Source: Methylibium sp. NZG (GTDB taxonomy: Bacteria > Pseudomonadota > Gammaproteobacteria > Burkholderiales > Burkholderiaceae_C). From it: a stretch of 64,000 nucleotides of DNA. Shown here piece after piece: positions 43,542-52,557 of this stretch; the first letter of the stretch is position 1, and every line of letters begins with the position of its first letter. Position numbers and translations under genes: made by a program. The stretch lies in assembly GCA_001263235.1 (NCBI GenBank), contig LGRD01000002.1:124001-188000 (forward strand), in the 5' to 3' direction. The notes under the pieces were generated by a model that worked only from the letters and a program-made list of their open reading frames with translations, did not search any database and was not told where the DNA came from.

Positions 43542-44978
43542 TCATGCCATGGCCTCATGCAGAACCCGACCCTCCATCACCGCAGGCAGCCCGAGCCCCA
43601 TCATCGACAGCAGCGTCGGCGCCACATCGAGGTTGGTGCACGGAGGCAGATTCGCGCCACGTTTGATGCTCTTGCCGTAGAACGCGAGAACACCGTTGAT
43701 GTGGTGCATGCCCTGCTTGACCGTTGGTGTGTCCGTTGCAAACAACTCGTCCATCGCGTGACGGCGTTCAGGTCGGCCATCCGCGGCCGGAAAGGTGTAC
43801 TCGATACCCGGCACCTTGCGAGCCAGCCCCATCGGCGTGATGGTCAGCACGTTGCCCGTCTCGCTGACCGAGAATCCAGCCTCCGACGTGCCGTCGGCGA
43901 CCCTGCGCACGCCTGCCAGCTGCGCCTTGATCGAAGCGCGGCGGCCGGCATCGGGCACGGTCAGGTTCCACTGCGGCACCATCGTCGGGACAGTCTCGGT
44001 GATACCGCTCTTGCCGATCACATCGAGCAGCGTGTCGATGTTCTTGATCCGGACGACGATCTTGCCCAGGTCGTACTTCTCGCTCACATACGGCTGCTGT
44101 CCCATGCTGGAGGCGACCACCAACACAGTCTCGTCATCGATGAGCTTGAAGGCACGCCCCAGCAGTTCGTCACACAACCCGTAGCCGAACGGCACCGCTT
44201 GGCCGTACTTCTCGCGCTCGTCCGGAGGGGATTTGGCAAGGAACTTGGAGTCATCCCAGGCCCGCCAGTAGTGATGCATGTAGTGCGCAGCATGGTTGCT
44301 GTGCCACGTGGCGAAGTCCGGTCGCTCGCGCCGGTACAGCTTCGAGAAGAAGTCAAAGTTCAGCAGCGGCTGCAGGCTCACCCGGCGCCACCGCGAGTGG
44401 GGCGAGATCCGCTCGCGCACCAACTGGGCCGCGACGCGCAGACAGGTCGAGGGCCTCAGGCCGAGTTGCAACAGCTTCACGCCGATGCGCAACCCCTCCA
44501 TCGCCCCCGGTGCCTTGGAGGTCTTGTTGTGGGCCTGCGTGTAGCGCCGGTTGATGGCCTGCACCGGCTCCAGACTCTTCGGATAGGTGTCGTCGCTGGG
44601 TGCAAACGGCCCCGGGACCATGAAGCCGCGAAGCGGTGTCGGCGGGTAGGCGCTGATGCTGCCGAAGACACCCACAGAGCGGCCCGCCTCGGCAACATAC
44701 TGCCAGGTTCGCTTGGCGGTGATCGTTTCCGAGTCCTGCTCGAGCACCGACGCACCATGAACCGCCGGCGACACGCCCGTGTGGAGGGTCACCCAGGTGA
44801 TCCATGGGTCCAGCAACGGCGGGCGCTCGACAGCCGATTGCATCGCCCACGCGCCCTGCTGCCGCAACTGCACAAAGTTCGGAAGGAATTTCGGCCCCCG
44901 TTCCTCAATCAGGCGATCGATGACGGCCCAATTGATCTCGTTGAATTCCAGAAGCAGAACTTTTTGTTTCGTCGCCAT
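43542..44978 (-). CDS. Alkaline-phosphatase-superfamily protein (phosphodiesterase-like)
   Basis: A 478-residue protein of the alkaline phosphatase/type I phosphodiesterase superfamily. It starts KVLLLEFNEINWAVIDRLI, where the usual metal-binding Asp of the first strand is Glu. The likely nucleophile threonine is in ITWVTLHTGVSPAVHGA (about 70-86), and further segments are LVVASSMGQQP and DVAPTLLSMMGLGLP. Such proteins move phosphate or phospho-groups on cell-surface glycans, but the exact role is not shown. The ATG at 44978 has a GGGAGAAG ribosome site; the longer frame to 45014 is less likely. It sits between the deacetylase and a glycosyltransferase on the minus strand. Confidence 0.78.
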   Translation of the reverse strand: MATKQKVLLLEFNEINWAVIDRLIEERGPKFLPNFVQLRQQGAWAMQSAVERPPLLDPWITWVTLHTGVSPAVHGASVLEQDSETITAKRTWQYVAEAGRSVGVFGSISAYPPTPLRGFMVPGPFAPSDDTYPKSLEPVQAINRRYTQAHNKTSKAPGAMEGLRIGVKLLQLGLRPSTCLRVAAQLVRERISPHSRWRRVSLQPLLNFDFFSKLYRRERPDFATWHSNHAAHYMHHYWRAWDDSKFLAKSPPDEREKYGQAVPFGYGLCDELLGRAFKLIDDETVLVVASSMGQQPYVSEKYDLGKIVVRIKNIDTLLDVIGKSGITETVPTMVPQWNLTVPDAGRRASIKAQLAGVRRVADGTSEAGFSVSETGNVLTITPMGLARKVPGIEYTFPAADGRPERRHAMDELFATDTPTVKQGMHHINGVLAFYGKSIKRGANLPPCTNLDVAPTLLSMMGLGLPAVMEGRVLHEAMA

Positions 44979-45017
44979 GACGCTTCTCCCACTGTCAAAC
45001 GCATGCAGGCGCATGCT

Positions 45018-46322
45018 CTATTGCATCGAAAATGCGCTGCCTCGCCCAGACGTTGCGCCCATCAGCCCCTGACATACCGTCAGAGTCTCCACCGCGACGT
45101 CGTCCCAGGACCGCCGCATCGCGGCCGCAATCGCGGCGTGATCCCACGTCTGCACGAGCGCCCGCTCCAAGCCGGCACGGAGCTGATTGGCGTTCTTGGG
45201 CGCAACCAGAATTCCGTTGCCGGGATGGATGATCTCGCTGGTGCCGCCCACATCGGTCGCCACCACGGGGCGGCCACAGGCAACCGCTTCGACGACGACG
45301 TTGGGGTAACCCTCGGACCAACTCGGCAGCGTCAGGACATCGGCCGCACAGATCCACCTCGCAACCTGCTCTGGCGGCAGTCCGCCGGGCTGGAACACCT
45401 TGTCCGTCAGACCCGCGCTCTGAATCAGCATCTGCAGCTCAGCCTTCATCCCCCCATCGCCCACCAGCGCCAAGCGAAAGCGCGGGTTGGCGAGCGCGAG
45501 CTGCCGCGAGGCGTCGATCAACTCGCGCAGTCCCTTGGCCTCGACAAACCGGCCGACGTAGACCACCAACTGGTCGGTGGCGGCCACACCAAGTTGATGC
45601 CGAGCCTGCGCCTGGTCCGCGAGACCGAAGACCGATGTGTTGAAACCGTTGACCACCGTGTGCACATTGGCCGGCTTGACGCCGAACTCGGAGATAGTCG
45701 CCTGGCGCATGGCCTCGCTGACGGTGAGTACCGCGTCGGCACCAGTCAGCGTCTTGCGAGTCATGTGGACGTTGAAGCCCGACCGCACATGGATATCGCT
45801 TCCCAACGCGCCGATGACGCACGGAACGCCCAGCGATCGAGCCACACGCAACGCTGCATAGCCGTCGGGATAGACCCAGTAACCGAGCACGAGGTCCGGC
45901 TTGAACGCACGGACACGTGGCCCCAGAGCCCAGCTCCCGACCAAGCCGTTGAGCGCGCGGGAGAGCATCGGCACAGCGGGGTAGTTGAAGGCCTCGACGT
46001 CCAGGCCGGGCAAGGTGTAGTTCGAAGGGACACTGCCGTAGATGTAGCTGCGAGGCTGCATGCCGGGCAGGCGCGGATAGCGCATGGTCTGGAAGAACAC
46101 ACGAACGTCAGCCAAACGAGTCAGTGCGCGCACAGTTTCGTAGGTGAACCGCCCCCGGGTCAGGTCGTGCGGCACCGGCAACATGGGTGTGACCACCGCG
46201 ATGCGCAATCCCTTGCGGGTTGTCGAAGCGCTCACCGATTCGGTCCGCGACGGGCGCGCGGGGGCTGCGTCAACGTGGGCGGCTGCCTGACCAGTCGGCG
46301 CAATGGGAATCGTTTGGGTCAT
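45018..46322 (-). CDS. Glycosyltransferase family 4
   Basis: A 434-residue GT-B glycosyltransferase. An N-terminal extension of about 35 residues (Thr/Ala/Pro-rich) precedes LRIAVVTPMLPVPHDLTRGRFTYE. The acceptor-side segment has GALGSDIHVR, and the donor-side segment shows VVYVGRFVEAKGLRELIDA, LVGDGGMKAEL and LPSWSEGYPNVVVEAVACGRPVVATDVGGTSEI, the EX7E motif of GT4. It is one of four sugar transferases that probably build the repeat unit. Specificity is unknown. The extension is not typical, and an internal start is possible. Confidence 0.88.
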   Translation of the reverse strand: MTQTIPIAPTGQAAAHVDAAPARPSRTESVSASTTRKGLRIAVVTPMLPVPHDLTRGRFTYETVRALTRLADVRVFFQTMRYPRLPGMQPRSYIYGSVPSNYTLPGLDVEAFNYPAVPMLSRALNGLVGSWALGPRVRAFKPDLVLGYWVYPDGYAALRVARSLGVPCVIGALGSDIHVRSGFNVHMTRKTLTGADAVLTVSEAMRQATISEFGVKPANVHTVVNGFNTSVFGLADQAQARHQLGVAATDQLVVYVGRFVEAKGLRELIDASRQLALANPRFRLALVGDGGMKAELQMLIQSAGLTDKVFQPGGLPPEQVARWICAADVLTLPSWSEGYPNVVVEAVACGRPVVATDVGGTSEIIHPGNGILVAPKNANQLRAGLERALVQTWDHAAIAAAMRRSWDDVAVETLTVCQGLMGATSGRGSAFSMQ

Positions 46323-46475
46323 TGAATCGGCTAGGAACTTGGCGCAGCCCTTATTGTGGGCTTGCGATCGTTCGTTTCACATCGCCGGCCGCCCCCTAAA
46401 TTGGGGAGTGTTGAGCATGCGTGACCCTTGTCACGCTGGTCGGCGAGTGGCGAAGCCGCTACGCCTCGCTCACCT

Positions 46476-47000
46476 TCAGTCAGCCTCGGGCTTTGCGCCT
46501 GATCGCGTCAAAGAGCGTGCAGGAATGCCAACCACGGTGGCGCCTGCGGGCACATCGTGCAAGACCACTGCGTTGGCGCCAACCCGGGCACCCGCGCCGA
46601 GGGTGACCCCACCGATGATCTTGGCCCCCGAGCCAATGAAGATGTCATCCGCCAACGTCGGCGACAGCCCCTTGTTGTCGCCGATGACCACGCCACTCTC
46701 GACCCAGACGTTGCGCCCACCGCGCGTCGACGAATTGATGACCACGCCGATCGGGTGAATCAGCACGAAGCCCGGGCCGAACTGCGCTCGAACCCCAATG
46801 ACACAGCCGTTGACGACCTTGTTGAGCCAATGCGGTATGAGGGCCAACGGCGCCAGGTGCCAGCGACTCAGCGCCGCCTGGGCGCGGTACAGCGCATTCG
46901 CCAGGGTTCCATCGGTCAGCAACGCCTTCAGCAGCGAACACTTCTGGCCGTACTGGGAATACAAAGCCTGCTTGGCCCGCAGGTCGGCGAGGAGGCTCAT
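46476..47000 (-). CDS. Hexapeptide-repeat O-acetyltransferase (CysE-like)
   Basis: A 174-residue acyltransferase of the left-handed beta-helix family. The N-terminal helical part (MSLLADLRAKQALYSQYG) is followed by hexapeptide repeats: VIGVRAQFGPGFVLIHPIGVVI (catalytic His in LIHP), NVWVESGVVIGDNKG, IFIGSGAKIIGGVTLGAGARVGANAVV, and the closing VVGIPAR. Related proteins are annotated as serine acetyltransferases but in EPS loci they are thought to acetylate sugars. It lies 153 bases ahead of the GT4 gene on the minus strand. The substrate is unproven. Confidence 0.83.
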   Translation of the reverse strand: MSLLADLRAKQALYSQYGQKCSLLKALLTDGTLANALYRAQAALSRWHLAPLALIPHWLNKVVNGCVIGVRAQFGPGFVLIHPIGVVINSSTRGGRNVWVESGVVIGDNKGLSPTLADDIFIGSGAKIIGGVTLGAGARVGANAVVLHDVPAGATVVGIPARSLTRSGAKPEAD

Positions 47001-47180
47001 GAGGAACTCAACTCACGCACCGCGCGATCTGGTGGCGTTGTTGTCAACATCGGGAGTTTGATGAGCGCAGACCATTGTTGTGCGCGCCTATTATGCAGAC
47101 AGGCCCTGGCAACCTGGCCTCTGATCGCCCATCCACGGCACAGGCGCCGACCGCGCATCGCAGATTTCTGGTCTTGATCA

Positions 47181-48527
47181 ATGAGCTTTGTCCTCTTCGT
47201 CGTCTACATCCTTTGCACGTATCTGCGGCCGTTCGAGATGTTCGCCCCGGCGCTGAACGAGTACCGGCCGATGCTGATTCTCCTGGCGTTGGCTCTCGTT
47301 CCTGCGGTGATGCGCGCCGTCATGCGAAACGAGGCCGGCGCACGTGCCGTGCACTTTGGTTTGCTGGGCCTGTTCGTGCTGGCAATCGGCGTGTCCCAAG
47401 TTGCCAACCAATGGGCCGGCGGGGCGCTGGTTTCGATCGCCGACTTCAGTGCATCAGCCATTCTGATGGTGCTGTGCTTTCTGAACCTGACCTCCATCAG
47501 GAGGCTCCAGGTGACCTGCGTCGCCATCGTCGCCAGTGCGGTGCTGCTGGCTGCCTTGGGAATCTATTCCTTTCACACAGGGTTCATGGCGGAACAACTC
47601 GTGCTGCGTCAGAACCCGACCGACGATGAGGCGTTGGAATCGGTTGATATCGTAGACACGAACCCGATACCTGCGCAGGACACGTCGGGGCGCTATTTCC
47701 TGCGGCTTCGCAGCCTCGGTTTCCTGAACGATCCGAATGACCTCGCTCAGTTCATGGTCATGGTGCTTCCGCTGCTGTGGTGGGCCCATGCGCCGGGCCG
47801 TTGGATCCGCAATCTGTTCGTCCTGGGGGTCCCGGGCGTCTTGCTGGGCTATGCGATCTACCTGACTCAGTCGCGCGGCGCGCTGCTGGGCGTCGCTGCC
47901 GTACTCCTGATGGCTGCGCACCGTTTTCTCGGCACCATCAAAACCATGGTGCTGATGTTCCTGGCCACAGCGGCCATGGGGATCATCAGCTTCGGTGGCC
48001 GCGAGTTGTCGACGAGCGAGGAGTCAGCAGCGCAGCGAATCGATGCCTGGTACGCCGGATGGACCATGCTCAAAGCAAAGCCACTCTTCGGAGTCGGCTA
48101 CGGCAACTTCCTCGATTACCACAATCTCACAGCGCACAACTCCTTCGTGCTGTGCTTCTCCGAACTCGGGCTGTTCGGGTACTTCGCATGGCTGGGGTTG
48201 ATCGTGCTGACGTTCTTGGGGCTGAATCGGGCCATACAACTCGCTCCGCACAACACGCCGGAACGAAGGCTTACCGTCATGCTGCGTGCGTCCCTGGTCG
48301 CCTACCTGGCCTGCGCGTGGTTCCTCTCCCGGACCTACCAGCCGGGGCTCTACGTGGTCCTCGCACTGTGCATTTCGGCATGGGTCTGCGTCCAGAAGCT
48401 GGCCGCGCCGAACACCTCACCGGTCTTGCAGGAAGCGCTGCCATGGCCCAAACCGACGCTCATGGCGATGTTCATCAGCATCGCGGCTGTCTACCTGTTC
48501 ATCGCTGCGCAACGCTTGATCGGCTAA
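47181..48527 (+). CDS. O-antigen polymerase/ligase-like membrane protein (Wzy-type)
   Basis: A 448-residue inner-membrane protein with about eleven hydrophobic segments. The large periplasmic loop and signature region are visible: SLGFLNDPNDLAQFMVMVLP, then YLTQSRGALLGVAAVLLM (the Wzy_C motif), then FGVGYGNFLDYHNLTAHNSFVLCFSELGLFGY. This is the layout of Wzy polymerases and O-antigen ligases (the O-glycosylation ligase of exosortase loci, TIGR03097-like, is related). In this locus it is the obvious candidate for block polymerisation of flipped repeat units. The ATG at 47181 has only a weak ribosome site. Confidence 0.88.
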   Translation: MSFVLFVVYILCTYLRPFEMFAPALNEYRPMLILLALALVPAVMRAVMRNEAGARAVHFGLLGLFVLAIGVSQVANQWAGGALVSIADFSASAILMVLCFLNLTSIRRLQVTCVAIVASAVLLAALGIYSFHTGFMAEQLVLRQNPTDDEALESVDIVDTNPIPAQDTSGRYFLRLRSLGFLNDPNDLAQFMVMVLPLLWWAHAPGRWIRNLFVLGVPGVLLGYAIYLTQSRGALLGVAAVLLMAAHRFLGTIKTMVLMFLATAAMGIISFGGRELSTSEESAAQRIDAWYAGWTMLKAKPLFGVGYGNFLDYHNLTAHNSFVLCFSELGLFGYFAWLGLIVLTFLGLNRAIQLAPHNTPERRLTVMLRASLVAYLACAWFLSRTYQPGLYVVLALCISAWVCVQKLAAPNTSPVLQEALPWPKPTLMAMFISIAAVYLFIAAQRLIG

Positions 48528-48801
48528 GGCGTGACAGATTTGCCGATGCTGGTGCTTCGCATTCGCGGTGCGTGGGAGACAGCGCGAGCCATCCCATAGA
48601 CTACCCGGCGATCGCGGCAGCGCGCTCTGGGTACGCTCGCGGGAGCGCCCAATGTGACGCCGACGATCTTGAGCGAAGGGTCCTGAGCCCTTCGCAATCC
48701 TTGATGCCGACGACCTCCCCTCATTCGTGCAAGACACTCGGGCTCTGCACTTCGCGCACACCGACGGCTGCAAGCGCGTCAGCCCAACCCTCAAGGCTTA
48801 C

Positions 48802-49971
48802 ATGATCCCTTTGCTTCTTGTCGTGGCGGTGATGTTTGTCGCCTTGCTCGCCGTTTTTGCGAACGAGGTCCGCAAGCGCAACATGGCGATCTGGCTGCGC
48901 AGTTTCTTTCGTCAGGACTGGCGCGGGCAGCCTGCGCAAGGCGTCACCAAGCACCTGATGTTTTGCTTCGTGGACCACTACGAGCCGAAGTGGGAAACGC
49001 CGAGCTACGAAACCGAGTGCGCCCGGGTTGCGCGCTGGAGTCGCGACTACCCCAAGCTTTGCGAAGGCCGCAGGGATGCCGACGGTCGCGCCCCGGTGCA
49101 CACCTTCTTCTATCCGGAAGAGGAATACCGCACGGAGCACCTCGACGCACTGGTCGATCTGTGCCGAAAGGGCCTCGGCGAGATCGAGATTCACCTGCAC
49201 CATAACGACGACACCGAAGCCGGGCTGCGAGAGAAGCTTTCCCGGTTCACCGAGATGCTGGCCGCCAAGCATGACGCGTTGCCGCGCAACCCGAAGACAG
49301 GCCAACCGCAATGGAGCTTCATCCACGGGAACTGGGCGCTCGACAATGCGCACCCGTCGGGTGACAACTGCGGCATCAACAACGAACTGATCATCCTGAG
49401 GGAAGAAGGCTGCTATGCCGACTTCACCTTGCCGGCAGCGCCGGACCCGTGCCAGACCAGCACGATCAACAAGATCTACTACGCCACTGACGACCCGTTG
49501 CAACCCAAGTCGCACGACACAGGCGAGCGGGTTCGCGTCGGCGGGAAGCCCGTCGGCGACCTGATGATCATCCAGGGCCCGCTGGGCTTCATGCGCGGCA
49601 ACCGCAAGTTCGGCGTGGTTCCACGCATCGAGAACGCGGACGTGCGCACGAGTTCACCGCCCACGACCGACCGCGTCGATGCCTGGGTGGAAACAGGCAT
49701 TCACGTCGAAGGCAAGCCCGAATGGGTCTTCGTCAAGGTGCATACCCACGGCACGCAGGAGCGCGACATGGACACCTTGCTGGGCGAACCGATGCGCCGA
49801 GCCTTCGAACACCTGGAACAACGCTACAACGATGGCCGCGAATGGAAGCTGCACTACGTCAGCGCGCGCGAGACCTACAACATCGTCAAGGCGGCTGAGG
49901 AAGGGTTGGAGGGCGACCCGGGAAGCTACCGCGATCATGTGATCCCGCGCCCGCAATACGCCCAGCGCTGA
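48802..49971 (+). CDS. Membrane-anchored polysaccharide-deacetylase-like protein
   Basis: A 389-residue protein with an N-terminal membrane anchor (LLLVVAVMFVALLAVFANEV). The body looks like a divergent NodB-type deacetylase: FCFVDHYEPKWE, then EIEIHLHHNDDTEAGL, SFIHGNWALDNAHPSGDNCG, and FVKVHTHGTQERDM, a spread of histidine and aspartate clusters fit to bind a metal. No canonical TFDDG motif 1 is present. The ATG at 48802 is preferred over a GTG at 48727 that would add 25 uncharacteristic residues. It is read immediately before the family-2 glycosyltransferase (nine bases) and may act with it. I have not seen a firm family name for it. Confidence 0.7.
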   Translation: MIPLLLVVAVMFVALLAVFANEVRKRNMAIWLRSFFRQDWRGQPAQGVTKHLMFCFVDHYEPKWETPSYETECARVARWSRDYPKLCEGRRDADGRAPVHTFFYPEEEYRTEHLDALVDLCRKGLGEIEIHLHHNDDTEAGLREKLSRFTEMLAAKHDALPRNPKTGQPQWSFIHGNWALDNAHPSGDNCGINNELIILREEGCYADFTLPAAPDPCQTSTINKIYYATDDPLQPKSHDTGERVRVGGKPVGDLMIIQGPLGFMRGNRKFGVVPRIENADVRTSSPPTTDRVDAWVETGIHVEGKPEWVFVKVHTHGTQERDMDTLLGEPMRRAFEHLEQRYNDGREWKLHYVSARETYNIVKAAEEGLEGDPGSYRDHVIPRPQYAQR

Positions 49972-49980
49972 GACGTCGCG

Positions 49981-51168
49981 GTGGGAATCCTCGCCTTGCA
50001 AGTGATCGCGCTGCTGTGCATCGCGGCGGTTGTCTACTCCTACGTTCTGTATCCGTTCGTGCTGGCTTCCGTGGCGGCCGTCGTGCAAACCCTGCGCGAC
50101 GCGGGCTATGTGTTCCGCAAGCGGGAACGCCGGGTCCGAGGCGACTCGGAGCTGCCGGCCGTGGCAGTGGTCATCTCGGCTTTCAACGAGGAACGGCACA
50201 TCCGGCAACGTGTCGACAACCTGCTTGCGCTTGACTACCCGCCGCACCTGCTGAAGGCCTACATCGGCTCGGACGGCAGCCGCGACGCGACCGGCGCCAT
50301 CCTGTCGGCCTGCACCGATCCGCGCATTGCCGCCTTCGTGTTCGAGCAGAACCGCGGTAAAGCCAACGTCCTGAACGATCTGGTGGGCCGCGTGAAGGAG
50401 CCCATCGTCGTGTTCTCCGACGCCAACACCTTCTTCGACCGCGGCGCATTGAGAAAACTGGTGGCTCACTTCTCCGACGCGCGCGTCGGTGGCGTCAGCG
50501 GCGAGTTGCGTCTGCTCGGCAGCGACGGTGACAACCAGGACAGCCTCTACTGGCGGGTCGAGCAGTTCCTCAAGTTCTTCGAAGCGCGCATCGGCGGGCT
50601 GTTGGGCGCCAACGGCGCGATCTACGCCATCCGCCGTTCGCTGTGGCAGCCGCTGGCTGCCGACACCATCTGCGACGACTTCTGCGTGGCGATGAATATC
50701 TCCGCCGGCCGCCATCGGCTGGTCTATGAACCGGCGGCCTGGGCCGAGGAGGAAACGCCGCAGGACATCGGCGACGAGTACGGCCGCCGCGTGCGCATCG
50801 GTATCGGCAACTTCCAGGCTCTCGTGCGCCACCCCGAATACCTGTGGCGCACATCGGCCGGCACGGCCTTCACCTACGTGTCGCACAAGGTGCTGCGCTG
50901 GATCGCACCGCACCTGCTGATCGCCGCGCTGCTCGCCTCGCTGGCGCTCGGCGTGCAATCGCCCGCCTGGGGTGTGTTCGCCGGGCTTCAGCTGGTCGCC
51001 TACGTCGCCGCAGCCGGTCTGTACGCACTGAGCAAGGGCGGGCATTCACTGCCTTCGATCCTGCGCATCCCGGCCTTCCTGTTCGCGCTGAACTGGGCGT
51101 TCCTGGTGGCCTCAAAGCGCTTCCTCAGCGGGCAATACAGCGGTTCGTGGCGACGCACCAGCCGCTGA
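49981..51168 (+). CDS. Glycosyltransferase family 2 (processive-type membrane protein)
   Basis: A 395-residue membrane glycosyltransferase. It has an N-terminal helix (LQVIALLCIAAVVYSYVLYP), the GT-A catalytic domain with AVAVVISAFNEERHI (about 60-74), YIGSDGSRDAT, and FSDANTFFD (the DXD-like ligand), then a QLEGANGA-like acceptor region (LLGANGAIYAIRRSLWQP), and two or three C-terminal helices (LLIAALLASLALGV, FAGLQLVAYVAAAGLYAL). The GRRVRIGIGN segment sits where processive GT2 enzymes have QxxRW, but that motif is not conserved, so single-sugar addition is possible. GTG start nine bases after the deacetylase-like gene. Confidence 0.87.
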   Translation: MGILALQVIALLCIAAVVYSYVLYPFVLASVAAVVQTLRDAGYVFRKRERRVRGDSELPAVAVVISAFNEERHIRQRVDNLLALDYPPHLLKAYIGSDGSRDATGAILSACTDPRIAAFVFEQNRGKANVLNDLVGRVKEPIVVFSDANTFFDRGALRKLVAHFSDARVGGVSGELRLLGSDGDNQDSLYWRVEQFLKFFEARIGGLLGANGAIYAIRRSLWQPLAADTICDDFCVAMNISAGRHRLVYEPAAWAEEETPQDIGDEYGRRVRIGIGNFQALVRHPEYLWRTSAGTAFTYVSHKVLRWIAPHLLIAALLASLALGVQSPAWGVFAGLQLVAYVAAAGLYALSKGGHSLPSILRIPAFLFALNWAFLVASKRFLSGQYSGSWRRTSR

Positions 51169-51185
51169 AGCCGACCGTGCAGCGA

Positions 51186-52313
51186 CTACATGGCCCGCTG
51201 GTAGAACCGGTCGTAGGTGGTGCACAACGCGTCGATGGAAGCGTTGGCAGCAACCCATTGGCTTGCCGTCGTTCCGAGGCGAGCGCGCAACGCAGAGTCG
51301 TTCAGCAGCGCCATGAGTGCGTCGCGCAGTGCGTCGGCCGAATCGACCGGCACCAGCAACCCGGTTTCCTGGTGGCGGATGATTTCGGTGTTGCCACCGA
51401 CCGAGGTCGCCACGACGGCCAAGCCCGTGGCGCAGGCCTCGAGCAGCGCGATCGACAGCCCCTCGGTACGCGACGGCAGCGCAAATACATCGAAGGCAGG
51501 CAGCAGGTCCGACACGTCGGAGCGCTGGCCGGTGAACAGGACCTGACCGGCCACACCGGTCGCCGTCGCGAGTTCGCGCAGCGTGGCTTCGAGCTCGCCG
51601 TAGCCCACGATCACCAGCTTGAGCGCCGGATGCGCGCGCAACAACGCGGGCAGCACCTCGATCATCAGCCGGTGGTTCTTCAACGGCACCATCCGGCCCA
51701 CGCAGCCGATCACCGGGACCGTTGGCGCCAGGCCCAGCCGTTCGCGTGCGGTCGCGCGGCGCTCGGCCGTCCCGGTGAAGCGCTGGACCGGAATGCCATT
51801 GAGCACCGTCTCGGCGCGGCCCGCGTCGATCCAGCCGGCCCCCACATAGCGGTCATGCACCTGCTGACCGACCATGGCCAGCCGGGCCGTTCGCAGCAAG
51901 GAAAGCCGGTACATCCAGCGCAGCTTGCGGTTCGACAGCCTCGTGCCCATGTCGTGACAGGTTCCGACCAGGGTCCGGGTCCCGCCGGAGCCCAGCATCG
52001 CGGTAGCGCAGTAGTAGTTGGGCACGAAGTTGTGCGCATGCACCACGCGCACGTTCCGATCCATCACCATGCGCCGCAGCTTGCCCAAAACGCTCGTATC
52101 GAAGCCACGGCTCTTGCCGCCGACCTGTACCGGCACGCCGGCGTCCAGCAGTTCGGGCATGAAGCCCGTGGTCGGGCTGATGCTGAAGACGGCCACGTCG
52201 TGGCCCCGGATCTTCTGTGCCTGGGCCAGATCGGTGACGACCCGCTCCAACCCACCGAACTCCAGCGAGTCGACGACGTGCAGGATGTTCAACGGGGCCG
52301 GGGCTTGCGTCAT
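51186..52313 (-). CDS. Glycosyltransferase family 4 (exosortase-locus type)
   Basis: A 375-residue GT-B enzyme beginning ILHVVDSLEFGGLERVVTDLA, the start characteristic of the exosortase-associated GT4 family (TIGR03088-like). Then AHNFVPNYY, AMVGQQVHDRYV, VIGCVGRMVPLKNHRLMIEVL, and the donor-site segment LPSRTEGLSIALLEACATGLAVVATSVGGNTEI with the EX7E motif. The ATG at 52313 lacks a good ribosome site; an in-frame ATG at 52451 would add 46 residues with no family resemblance, so the start is not certain. It converges with the family-2 transferase gene, 17 bases apart. Confidence 0.87.
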   Translation of the reverse strand: MTQAPAPLNILHVVDSLEFGGLERVVTDLAQAQKIRGHDVAVFSISPTTGFMPELLDAGVPVQVGGKSRGFDTSVLGKLRRMVMDRNVRVVHAHNFVPNYYCATAMLGSGGTRTLVGTCHDMGTRLSNRKLRWMYRLSLLRTARLAMVGQQVHDRYVGAGWIDAGRAETVLNGIPVQRFTGTAERRATARERLGLAPTVPVIGCVGRMVPLKNHRLMIEVLPALLRAHPALKLVIVGYGELEATLRELATATGVAGQVLFTGQRSDVSDLLPAFDVFALPSRTEGLSIALLEACATGLAVVATSVGGNTEIIRHQETGLLVPVDSADALRDALMALLNDSALRARLGTTASQWVAANASIDALCTTYDRFYQRAM

Positions 52314-52557
52314 TGGGGGCGGGGAGGGGGCTGGCGGTGCACGCTTGCCGGTGGCGCCTGCAGGCGTGCGGTCCGCGGAGGTGTCGCTGCGTGGACGCAC
52401 CGCCGGGATGCTAACGCAGGGTCGGCGCCGGTTTTGCGCCCATACAACCATCTCAGCGCGGATCGGTCCTTTGCCGCATCCTGGCGCGTCGGCGCTCCCA
52501 CAGGTGCGGCTTGGTGCGAGTATGTCGGGTCGCCGATGATTGCCGAGCTCCCTTTCC

